DNA of 64,000 bases from Nageia nagi (Eukaryota; Pinophyta): NCBI GenBank assembly GCA_050084985.1, contig JBITNC010000001.1, positions 197,780,001 to 197,844,000 of the forward strand, read 5' to 3'. Shown one piece after another: positions 11,582 to 21,112 of this stretch. The notes beneath the pieces are model-generated. The model had not been told where the DNA came from. It searched no databases and saw nothing but the letters and a program-made list of their open reading frames with translations. The first letter of the stretch is position 1, and every line of letters begins with the position of its first letter. A program made the position numbers and the translations under genes.

Positions 11582-12954
11582 TTTTTTCCCAAAATACTAC
11601 CACTAAAGATGATGCTAACATACACATCAAGATTAGTAATATGTGTAGTGTCATCAAAAATATGATATGGCATCATATTGCATCATATATAACATCATAT
11701 TTTATCATAATAGGCATTATAAAAAATACATTTTACATCAATTATTACGTTATTTATCATCACTTTTGTTAAGTATTAGATCAAAACATAAAATTTTGGA
11801 AAAAAAATTATATTTAATTATTTTATGTGTATCTTGTGATCATTTTCATCCATGAAATCCAATTTTAAAGAGTATTTGATGTATGTATAAACCTTGATGT
11901 GAATCTCCTTGTTTGATGCATGCTTTGAGCATGTCAGGAAAGGTGAATTGATTTGGTTGGAATAGTATTATTTTTAATTGCATTTGGTGAAAAAAAATTC
12001 AATTTTAAAGAATCTTTGATTTATGTATAAAACCTATTACAAATCTCCCAATTTGGTGCATGCTTTGAGGATGATGGAAAAGGTGAATTGATTTGGTTGG
12101 AATACTATTATTGTTTGTTGTATTTGGTGAAAACTTTATTGGCTTCTGCCAAACTTTCATAGTTCACATAGATGTGGATAAGTTTGTATTATATGATTTC
12201 TAAGAATGAGTCAAATTTAAGTCTAATGCAATTGATGAGTGAATGGAGTTTACCCTCTTGAAGGATATTTTTGGTGATGCAGGTTTGCAGGAGTTGATGA
12301 CATGTTGAAGAGCATAAAGAGCACTATGCATTTGTATCTATAGTAAGAAAAATATGCATTACATCCTTCAACCCAATTCCATTTTTAAATATTCTTTGAT
12401 ATATGTATAAATTGTTGATTAAACAATTTAATCAACGGTTAGATCATGATCTATGTGTAATCACACCTTTTTTATTTTTAGGTTATTTTGATGCTATTTC
12501 TAATGCCATTTAACATTGGAAATGATGTTAATAATAGCATAAAAAATAACATTAGAAATAACATCAAAACATGAAAAATTTGTATAGAATCAATATTTGA
12601 TGCCTGTTACCACTAATGATGTCAATACATATTTTTTAACTAGTCTAATGCTTGCTATAATGCCAAATAAGATTTGTATTGTATTGGAGCGATAGAATTT
12701 GTAGTAAGGATTATTGTAAGAAAAGAAGAAGGAAGGTTACAATAGGATGTTGTTGGTGCATCTCTTGGTTAGTTAGAGGTAATTCAATACAAGGACTTGA
12801 AATCTTCTCTGTGGATGTTGCCTATAGTAGGTGAATTACATTAAACTTGTCTCTTCTCTTGTGTGTTTATTTTGAGCTATCTTATTGAGATTATTTTAAA
12901 AACAAGTAGAGGGTTTATTGATCAAGTTTTATTTTTATACATTAAGACCTAACA
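11581..12954 (+). other. Probable LTR or spacer upstream of a primer site, no gene
   Basis: No coding region. It contains CATCATAT-type short repeats (11660-11710), a direct duplication (11857-12134), an inverted repeat (12483-12570) and, at its right end, an LTR-like terminus CTAACA followed by a primer site. The last few hundred bases are probably the end of a copia 5' LTR. Its left border was not found. Confidence 0.45.
11857..12134. repeat. Direct tandem duplication, period about 140 bp
   Basis: Two copies (about 11857-11995 and 11996-12134) share AATTTTAAAGA, TTGATGTATGTATAAA-like text, GATGCATGCTTTGAG-like text and GGTGAATTGATTTGGTTGG. A shorter third echo of the start (TTTTAAATATTCTTTGATAT) occurs near 12390. 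Confidence 0.75.
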
Positions 12955-12955
12955 A

Positions 12956-12969
12956 TTGGTATCAAAGTT
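12956..12969 (+). other. Primer binding site (tRNA-iMet type)
   Basis: TTGGTATCAAAGTT follows the LTR-like end AACA at 12954 with one spacer base. It differs from the TGGTATCAGAGC consensus at few positions. The element behind it is interrupted about 90 bp later by the gypsy LTR at 13061. Confidence 0.7.
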
Positions 12970-13479
12970 ATATTTTGTTGGGTACTTGATACATTTTTTG
13001 TGTTAGATTTTGGATCAAGTGTAGCAAATGGTAGAAGGGAGGCTAAGGGTGGAAACATTCTGTAGGTGTCTAAAAATGATTTATTATTTATATAATAAAT
13101 CATTATTTTAGAATAATTTAAAATAATTAAAAGCAATATTACATATGCCAAGATAAAGTTGATATTACAATGCAATACTATATGTTATATTAAATGCAAT
13201 ACCATTTGCCATGTGTCATATTTTTAAAATATCTTGAATACAACAAAGATTATACTATTTCTATGAGTTGGATTTCACTCCTTTATATTTCCTTGCAGGT
13301 TATATATATAAGAGTTATAGGTTTACATCCCTATCAAATCTCTCTAATAGGTGGTTGTCCATGTATCGATCATACTACACTTATGGTGTGTCTATATGCT
13401 ATCTATTCGAGGATCTATTATGCTATGAGACTTATTATATGCCATACTTTTATGCATGATATAATTATGCAAGTATTAT

Positions 13480-13705
13480 GATGTCAATATCATAGAACTC
13501 ATACATTGTTGGCATCGTGCACTTTTACAATCCAAAGCTAGAAATAGATAAGGCAACAATAATTAATTTGTAGGATCCATCATCATTGTTAATATGATGT
13601 CAATATTGTAGAAATCATACATTGTCAGCATCATGTGATTTTGTAATCCAAAGCTAGAAATAGATGAGGTAATGATAATTAATTTATAGGATCCATCATC
13701 ACCAT
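13480..13705. repeat. Tandem duplication, period 116 bp
   Basis: Two copies starting at 13480 and 13596 share GATGTCAATAT, CATACATTGT, AATCCAAAGCTAGAAATAGAT and TAGGATCCATCATCA. The duplication lies in the probable LTR of element C. Confidence 0.85.
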
Positions 13706-13973
13706 CAAGTACATCTCTGATTTGATTTATTCCTCTATGTTCCCTTGCCATACCTTGAGGATTACCTTATCATAATCAGGTACACACTTCATGTATTTAT
13801 CTTATATTTATATTTATTATTTACATAATTTACCATCTACATTTTTGTTGAATTCGATTGATACTACAAACCTAGGTTTCCTCCCTAGGGAAACCTTATT
13901 TAAAGAGTAATGAATCCATTTACACTACTCTTGCTTCCCTTACCTGATGTCATTAGAGTAGTTTCCCATCAAA

Positions 13974-16420
13974 ATGATAAAACTAGGGTTTATTCTACCT
14001 CATCCACATGACTGCATAGCAATTGATGAAGAAGAATTTGAATCTGTCAATTCTAGTTGTTGCATGAACATCATTGGCCAACCCCCTAATAATTTTATTA
14101 TGGACTTTGTTGATGGTGATTTTGAAAGTGAAAATGAGAATGATGATCTTGATGTTACTCTTACATATATTAGATCTATAAAAGAATTAATGGCTCATAT
14201 TGATAAAATGGAATATTTTATTACTAACAATGTTGAAGCTATTATGAATATTTTGATAAAACATGAGCTATTAGAGTAGGGGCCTAATACTCCATTTTCA
14301 TCGGATTCTTTGTTTCAATATGAAAATGCAAGTTCATCAAAATGGAGAGTGTCTATCAATAAAAAGTAAAGCATTGATGTTGTGCCTAATTATTTGCATA
14401 TTGTTCATGTCATAGAAATAGAACCTCATGATATTATTAAAATGGTACAAATTGATGATAATCCTATACATAATAATGATGATTTGGTATCTCACATAGA
14501 TATCTTCGAACAACACAAAACATGTATACTTGATAATTACATATACCATAATAACGATAAGCATATTATGATTGATTTTGAAAAGCCTAAAAATATGCAT
14601 GATTAGATTAATATTTTAATCAATAGAGCTTATGAAAAGAAACCTATTTGGAATCAAGAGGAATGTGAAATTAAAATTGATGTTCTAATTGAGACATAAG
14701 AGTTAAAAACCTTTCAAAAAGCCATCGATGACCAACAATGAGATTTTATGTTTGACATGACTAGATAATATAGAGGAATAAAGAATGAATAGAATTGACC
14801 CCTTCTTGAAACTCAAATAAGCATAATAGAGGAAAGAAGCTCAAATTCCTATCCCACAACCTATACCTTCACTTTCTCCATAAAATAACATTGTTCCTCC
14901 ATAATCCCCACCATTGTCCTCTAAAACTAGTCAACCTACCATTCCATATCATGTTTCATAACCCACCTTATCACCTCAACCTCAACAATCCATTGTACAA
15001 TCCTTTATTACACAAAATGCTCTTGTGCTTCCACTAAATTCCAACACTCAATTACATGAAAAAGTTGCAAAAATTGAACAAGCATTTAATAATGATTATG
15101 ATGATTTCTTGCTTTATCTAAAATGTCCTTTGAGTGATAGAATTGTTTCTAGAGTTTATATTGGTAAAAAGAGCATCAAGTTCAAAAAATGTAATGATTT
15201 TCAAGATCCAAAAATACATGTTCATAAATTACAAGATAAAGCTATTGAATTTCTCCATGATCATGATATGCTTGCTAAATTATTTTCAAGTAGTTTGAAA
15301 GATGATGCATTGAAGTGGTATTTCCCCCTTCTTGAAAATAGCATTAATAAGTATAAAGATCTTGTTTTATAATTAATTGTTAATTTCAAATACAATATTC
15401 AATATAGGATTAAATTTAAATATTTATGCAAACTTAAGCAAGTACAAGGGAAATCTTTGATTGATTTTGTGAAAATGTGGAAAAAAGTTACTAATAGAGT
15501 TACTACTACTAAACAAGATTTAAAAGATACTTTTGTAGCTTCATTGTTACTTATTTTTAAATTAAAGGTGCTTGATCATGATGATATATCTTTGGGAAAA
15601 ATGATTGACAAGTTGCTTAGTTTTAAATATGATGCATTGAAGAGGTATTTCTCCCTTCCTAAAAAGAGCATTGGTAAGTATGAAGATCTTATTTTATAAT
15701 TAATTGCTAATTTCAAATACAATATTTGAGATAGGATTAAATTTAAGGATTTTTGCAAACTTAAGCAAGTGTAAGGGTAATATTTAATTAATTTTGTAAA
15801 AATGTAAAAAAAAGTTGCTAATAGAGTTACTGCTACTGACCAAGATTTAAAAAATACTTTTGCAATTGATTTGCTACCTATTTTTAAATTAGAGGTGCTT
15901 GATCATGATGATATCTCTTTGGGAAAATAATTGATAAGTTTTTTAAAAAATAGCCTTGCATATTTCAAAATTATAAATAACTTCAGCAATCAACAATTTA
16001 AAGGTACAAAGTTCTACATATCCAACATAAGTAGCAATAATGATAAGTGTAGATAAGAAGTCATTTCAGCCTAATAGAAGGTATACCAAGTTAAATGAAA
16101 GTGTTGATATCATCCCAAATGTCTTGCTAGATAAATTAAATTTCCACCAATTTTTCAACATCATTTTCCAAATGGTGTTTCTAAAAATTATAGTTTGAAG
16201 AATTTTGCAATTATCATAGAACACTAGGACACCTAACTAAAAATTGTAAGGATTTAAGAAACATCATACAATACCTCATAGATCAAAAGGCTATTCGAGT
16301 AGATGTTACTCTAAAATAAGAAGAAAATGATATTGTTCTTATTCATCCTGATAATAGCCAGCTTGGAATCTTCATGGATCCTTTGCCAAGACCAAATCAA
16401 TAACTTAGAGGATGCATTGG
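13974..16420 (+). pseudogene. Ty3/gypsy gag remnant, element C
   Basis: An acidic N-terminal part (101 codons from 13974, then 14382-14606) is followed by a proline/serine-rich stretch with stops. Next comes the Retrotrans_gag core (15025-15372) with FQDPKIHVHKLQDKAIEFL and SLKDDALKWYFPLLENSI, where the family has GxxDPxxH and AxxWYxxL-x-x-x-S. Near 16190-16300 the C-terminal zinc-binding block reads FCNYHRTLGHLTKNCKDL (C-x2-H-x4-H-x4-C style). This protein would form the particle around element RNA. Stops, frameshifts and a 327-bp internal duplication make it inactive. Confidence 0.82.
15304..15950 (+). repeat. 327-bp tandem duplication inside gag
   Basis: GATGCATTGAAG occurs at 15304 and 15631, and TTGATCATGATGATAT and TTTGGGAAAA recur with the same 327-bp offset. 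The duplicated unit covers the WYFPLLENSI block through the following helix-rich part. The second copy has decayed further, with more stops. Confidence 0.9.
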
Positions 16421-16430
16421 AATGGTAAGT

Positions 16431-17231
16431 ACCCCAAATTATTTGTAGTATTATTTCTTTAACAAATGTAGTTCAAAACATTGTAAATATTAAACTATGA
16501 AATCCATAAAATCCTTACTAAGGAATGAAAACACCCAATTTTAAATGTCAAAGAGTGCTAACACCATAAAAAACTATCCACATGTCATCAGGACTGTGCA
16601 TGCTTCATCCTTGAAGTAGTTCCAATTTTTTTACCTATATTAAAAAGTTGTAGGTGGATTCCAAAATCCACCAAGTACATTGTCTCATTGGTTAAATTTG
16701 AAAAATCAAAGCATAACATCTATCATAGTGCATTTTTATATTTTTTTTTATGTTTTTATGCATTTTTCCATTTTTATGCATGCCTTGTTATGTTACTAGA
16801 TCTATAATCTTCAAGTTGTACATAGAATTTTCTTTGAATTTGTAAAATTGTAATATATGGATGTTGTAAAACTATTGGTAGGGAGTCCACATCCTATGAT
16901 TCCTAGGATAGAAAAGAAAGTAAAAATGTAATGCATTTTTGCCTTTCGTTTTGAATCATTTTAAGCATATGTTACAAAGTTTAAAATTCATCTATCAAGA
17001 AAAATTTAGGCATATTTTTACAAAATTAGGATTCTTGTCCAAAACTTTTCAATCTTTTCTAGTCCTTTTTTGAGTGTTGGATTTTTCAATTCATATGTTA
17101 TGTTATTTATGTTATGCTTGTGTTTATGGTTAATACTAACAAATTCCTTTTAAGATACAATTAAAAAATCGAAACATACATACATAAATAAAAACTAAAT
17201 ATTTATACATAATTTTTTTGAATAAAATTAA

Positions 17232-17271
<40 letters not shown>

Positions 17272-17294
17272 TAAAATACATATTTATACAACTC
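16431..17294. other. Gene-free spacer with AT microsatellite
   Basis: No coding region or LTR end was recognised. Bases 17236-17268 are an (AT)n run and there are poly-T runs near 16741. Confidence 0.6.
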
Positions 17295-17594
17295 TCATGA
17301 ATGGCTTCCCTTGCTACCACTTCCACCCTCACTCTCTACCCTATGGCTCTTACAAGCCCCACTATCTAAAGACATGCCCAAAGAACTCAAAATACCACTA
17401 GTTGTAATCCCATGGGTTTCCAAGAGTGCCTTTTCCTTCTCATATTTCTCCTTAAGCTCCTCAATATCCTTATGAATTTGTTGGTTCACCTCCATTTGCT
17501 TGGACATAAATGCCTAATAAGGTGGCAAAGACAACTGGTCCATCATCCTCTTATTGTCCTTCGTAAGGAAAATAATCTAAGTATACTAAGGTAG
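17295..17594 (-). pseudogene. Unrecognised coiled-coil ORF fragment
   Basis: A 70-codon open frame from 17507, extendable upstream to about 17575 without a stop, reads KDNKRMMDQLSLPPY, then MSKQMEVNQQIHKDIEELKE, a lysine/glutamate-rich helix, and ends in a serine/glycine tail GGSGSKGSHS before a stop. The heptad-like spacing suggests a short coiled coil. I do not recognise the family. It looks like the end of a transposon-encoded protein because it abuts the broken end of copia element B and shows more regular codon use than the surroundings. It could also be chance plus composition. Confidence 0.4.
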
Positions 17595-18072
17595 TAGTGC
17601 AAGAGACCAAGATCAATTATTTCAAATATTTCTTTAAGTTTGGATATATGCACTTTTGGATGATTTCATTAGTTTTTCCTATGATCAAAAGATCATCCAC
17701 ATAGATAAGAATCAACACTAAGTCTTGTCCTTAATTGAGCACATATAGATCTGAATTGGAGAAGCACTTAAAGAACCTAATATAAATTAAAGTATCCTCA
17801 AATATTTGTGTACCAAGCTATAGGTTCTTGATTAAGTCCATAAAAGGACTTCTTTATCTTGCCCACAAGGGACTCTTTACATTCGACAATAAATCCTTTT
17901 GGTTGATTCATGTGGTCTCCACATCTAAGTCACCATTGAGAAAAGTATTTGACATCAAGTTGAAAAACTTTCCATCCCTAAGCTATTGAAAGATCAAGGA
18001 TCAACCTGACTATGGGTACATTTTCCATTAGAGCAAAGGTATTCTCATAATCAACTCTGTATTTTTGATCGA

Positions 18073-18534
18073 TGATAGAATTGAAGGATTCCATAAACCA
18101 AGTCACCTTGAAGCTTCTTCAATAAATCTAACATTCATCCTTATAGCAAAGCAATAATCAATTACACAAAAAAAAATGTCATGTACAGTGGTTCCTTTAT
18201 CTCTTAGAAGTACATCCACTTTGAACCATCATTCTATTACTTCTCATAAGATAACTCTTTTACAAATTCTTAAAAATTCTTCTAAAAAGCTCCTACAAGA
18301 GCATATCTATAAGACAAGCATTACCATGCTTTATAAATTTACATAATGAGATGGGTACCTCTTTATTTATAAGAAGAAACCCACCCTTTAATCTTTATTT
18401 TACCCAAAGGTAAGATTAAAGGTGTTTCTATATTTATTCTCTTAATGATTTAAGGTATCTAAAGTTACTTTATGCATTAAGTGAATTTACATTAAAGAGA
18501 AATATTACACAATATCATATTACAATTTCCAACA
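18073..18534 (-). mobile_element. Solo LTR (462 bp) with perfect target duplication
   Basis: Minus-strand sequence starts TGTTGGAAATTG and ends ATTCTATCA. It is flanked by identical 5-bp copies ATCGA (18068-18072 and 18535-18539). No internal region is present, so this is the product of LTR-LTR recombination. It contains a TATA-like CTTCTTATAAATAAAG (18361-18376 complement) and the GGAACCACTGTACAT block typical of the family. It belongs with the LTR at 23497-24056 and the fragments at 1-780. It interrupts the RT of element B. Confidence 0.93.
18361..18376 (-). promoter_or_regulatory. TATA-like promoter element in solo LTR
   Basis: The minus strand reads CTTCTTATAAATAAAG in the middle of the LTR. 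The same TTATAAATAAAG occurs at 16-28 in the plus-strand LTR fragment, so it is conserved between family copies. The position fits the U3/R border. Confidence 0.6.
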
Positions 18535-18810
18535 ATCGAAACTCTTAGCTACTAACCTTACTTTATATTTCTCAATTTTCCTAACTGAGTTGTATTTGAC
18601 CTTGTAAATATAATTACTACCAGTCACATTCTACAGATTGGGATAGGGAACCAAGTACCAAGTTTGATTTTTCATTAGAGCCTCATACTCCACTTTCATG
18701 GCTTCCATCCAACATTTATGCTTCAAAGCTTCTTTGAATAATGAGGGATCATTCTTGCTATCAATTTTGGAAAACAAAGATTTATTTAAGATCATACTTC
18801 TTGTTATTCT

Positions 18811-19600
18811 TTATGTTGGTGAATTTTTCTCTTGAGGTGACTTATCTACACTAATATCCATCCAATTAGGTGTAACATAAGAGTCATCAAAATCATCTAG
18901 GTCCTCATAAGAAGTAGATTCCTTAGGAAGTTCATTGAACTTTATATATATCAATATAAATACTACTCTGGAGGAAGGATAATAGAGCATGTATCCTTTA
19001 TATTGATTATCATAGGCCACAAATATGCACTTTTTGGATCTCTTATCCAAGTTTTTATTTTCTTCATAAATAATGAAGGCATAGGCATCACAACCTAAAA
19101 CTATAAGGTGAGAGATGTTAGGTTTCTTTCCCATACATGCATTACACATGGTTTTGCCTTCAATTGATTTCATAGGGCACCTATTTAGGGTGTAGATTAC
19201 AGTGTTCATAACTTCACCCCATAAGAAACTAGAGAGATTTTTCAACATGCACTAGCCACTTCTTGAATGGTTATATTCTTCCTTTCAGTAACACCATTTT
19301 ATTGAGGGGTGTAAGGGATCATGAATTGCCTCTTGATCTCATATTTGGCATATTAGTCATTAAAATCATTGTATCTATATTCATCCCTATTATCAGATCT
19401 CAACATCTTGATTTTGAAGTCATATTGATTTTCATCTAAGGCTTTGAAATATTTGAACCTGTCAAAAGTTTGATCATTGTGCTCGAGTAGACAACCAAAT
19501 TTCATCCTACTAAAGTCATTAATGAAGGTCAAGATGTAAGATTCTCCTCCAACATAATTAGTTTGAAATGGATCCATTAAATCTGAATACATAAGTTAAA
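18811..19600 (-). pseudogene. Copia integrase core, element B
   Basis: Two open blocks (19592-19353 and 19248-18811) cover the rve integrase domain. The first holds YSDLMDPFQT (first catalytic aspartate), FINDFSRMKFGCLLEHNDQT and MLRSDNRDEY (second aspartate). Between the blocks YTPQ-stop-NGVTERKN carries the expected glutamate (normally PQQNGVxER), with a stop at the glutamine. The second block has LWGEVMNTVIYTLNRCPMKS, LIVLGCDAYAFI and KKCIFVAYDNQYKGY, the usual C-terminal part. This enzyme would join element DNA to the chromosome. Stops at 19353 and around 19270 inactivate it. Confidence 0.93.
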
Positions 19601-19609
19601 GAGGTTGTG

Positions 19610-20095
19610 TTACCCTTATTGCCTTATCTTTCTCAAATATTTTCTTATTCATTTTTCCTAAAATGCACTTCTCACAAAGACCAATTGTGGGTGATATTGA
19701 AGGCAAACCTTCAACAATACAACTTGAATGCTTTTATGGTTATGATTTCCTAATTGATGGTTCCAAATATTTCCTCTAGAGTAAACATTCATAGCAAGGC
19801 ATATATTTGTTAGCACTTGATCCATAATGTAGAGATCATCTTTCATTGATCCTTTTACCAAAGTGGCAAGTCCCTTATTCATATACCAAGAGTGTGATTT
19901 GAACTCAAAAGAGTATCCTTTACTTATAACTTGAATTATAAAAAGAAGGCCCATATTGAGTTTAGGCACATAGAATACATTTTGAATAACCCTTTCCAAC
20001 AACACATTTCCAATCCTTTGGACTTAAAATATTGAATTATGATTCATGCACCCAGATTCAATAATCTAATCATTAAAGAAAGTGTAAGACCTGGA
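19610..20095 (-). pseudogene. Copia protease and pre-integrase, element B
   Basis: Near 20050 the frame reads IIESGCMNHNS where the copia protease has DSGCxNH, so the catalytic aspartate is glutamate. The 115-codon open block 20005-19658 continues with NVFYVPKLNMGLLFIIQVIS (family: VLYVPxLxxNLLSVSQL) and IWNHQLGNHNHKSI, the histidine pair of the pre-integrase zinc site. The cysteine pair follows near 19670. Confidence 0.85.
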
Positions 20096-20950
20096 TTAAA
20101 GAAAATAAACAAAAGTAAATTTCACAAACAAAAGTAAATTTATTCTTCTTTCCTTTGAAATTGTCTGATTTTTTAGTTCCTTTGCCATATTGTTATTTAT
20201 TTTGCTTGTAGTAATTTGATTCCTTATGACCATAAATGCCAAAAAAATTACAATTACCATCAAATTTAGCTTTGGATTTGGATCTATTAGACTTATTATG
20301 GTCATTTTGCTATTTATTTCCATCTTTCTTAAAGTACTTTTTTCGAGTATGGGAAGATTTATTTTGATTTTTGAACTTCTTTTTGAAGTGAGTCTTTGTT
20401 GGTCCTAGTGCCACAGAAAATTCCTTAAGAGTGGATTTCAATAGCTTTTTGTTGAGAGTTTTCTTGTGTTTTAAGATAAGCATTGAAATATTTTCCAAGG
20501 AATACACTTCTTCTTCATAATAGAGCCTCATCTTAATGCCTATCACAAAGTGACTAAATTTAGTAGAGAGGCTATGAAGGATGATGAATACCATAAACTC
20601 ATCGTTGATCTAGTTGTAGCCACACCCCACAAGTTGGGTCCTAAGATCAATAATCTTATTAAATTACATTGTAATACTTTCATTTTCCTTTTGACATTAT
20701 TGTAATAATTTTTGGAGAATAGTGAACCTCTTGGAGAATTTGGAGTCAAGGTAGATTTTCTTCATTGTATCCCAAGCTTCTCTTGCAGAGTTTGAAGAAT
20801 AGATCATAAGGACTTTATGTGAAACTACATAAAATATCATAGAGGTTTCCATATCATTCTTTGTGTTTCAAGCCTTAGGTTCCTTCTCATTCTTTGAAAA
20901 TATCTAGGATTTGCTTGGATGTAAAGGAATCTCCCATTTGCTACAAAAAG
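20096..20950 (-). pseudogene. Copia gag remnant, element B
   Basis: Overlapping frames cover a UBN2-type gag: near 20790 SSNSAREAWDTMKKIY, then LVGCGYN, LSTKFSHFVIGIK and YSLENISMLILKHKK, then a lysine-rich tail. A zinc knuckle near 20195-20260 reads CNFFGIYGHKESNYYK (normally C-x2-C-x4-H-x4-C; second and last cysteines lost). The N-terminal start of gag is not readable. Several frameshifts. Confidence 0.82.
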
Positions 20951-20984
20951 TTGAAAGTGTTAACCAATGTAAGCATTTAAATTT

Positions 20985-21112
20985 ATGAACCAAATCAATC
21001 AAACATAAATGTTGAGTTTATTCAAATTAATCAAACATACATGTTGAGTTTGTTCAAATCAATCATATATGTTGATTTTTTTAAAATCAATCATACATGT
21101 TGAGTTTTAACC
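20985..21112. repeat. Four-copy tandem repeat, about 32 bp
   Basis: Four imperfect units of AATCAATCA-AACATACATGTTGAGTTT type. The unit length shrinks in the third and fourth copies. Confidence 0.85.

Larger units (their letters stand above)
13061..16430 (+). mobile_element. Ty3/gypsy element C fragment (LTR plus gag)
   Basis: A gypsy-type LTR begins at 13061 with TGTAGGTGTCTAAAAATGA, the same kind of start as in element F. A long, degraded gag region runs from 13974 to about 16420. No protease, RT or integrase is found downstream, so the element is truncated after gag. The exact end of the LTR and its primer site were not recognised; the LTR probably ends between 13780 and 13880. It appears to have inserted into the leader of a copia element whose primer site is at 12956. 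Confidence 0.7.
17640..18785 (-). pseudogene. Copia reverse transcriptase, element B, split by a solo LTR
   Basis: The N-terminal part (18785-18540) reads FKEALKHKCWMEAMKVEYEA and LMKNQTWYLVP, the usual copia RT start, then KYKVRLVAKSF. The frame is then broken by the solo LTR 18073-18534. On the other side it continues with YRVDYENTFAL, GWKVFQLDVKYF, MNQPKGFIVECKESLVGKIK and SFYGLNQEPIAWY, and near 17690 LILIYVDDLLIIGK with the catalytic YVDD intact. Frameshifts and stops occur as well. RT would copy element RNA into DNA; here it is a relic. Confidence 0.88.

Noticed and set aside
13194-13481. 95- and 63-codon plus-strand frames
   Set aside because: They overlap in different frames within a probable gypsy LTR; no domain.
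14337-14600. Open frames on both strands of one segment
   Set aside because: The plus-strand frame is part of the gypsy gag N-terminus; the minus frame is its shadow.
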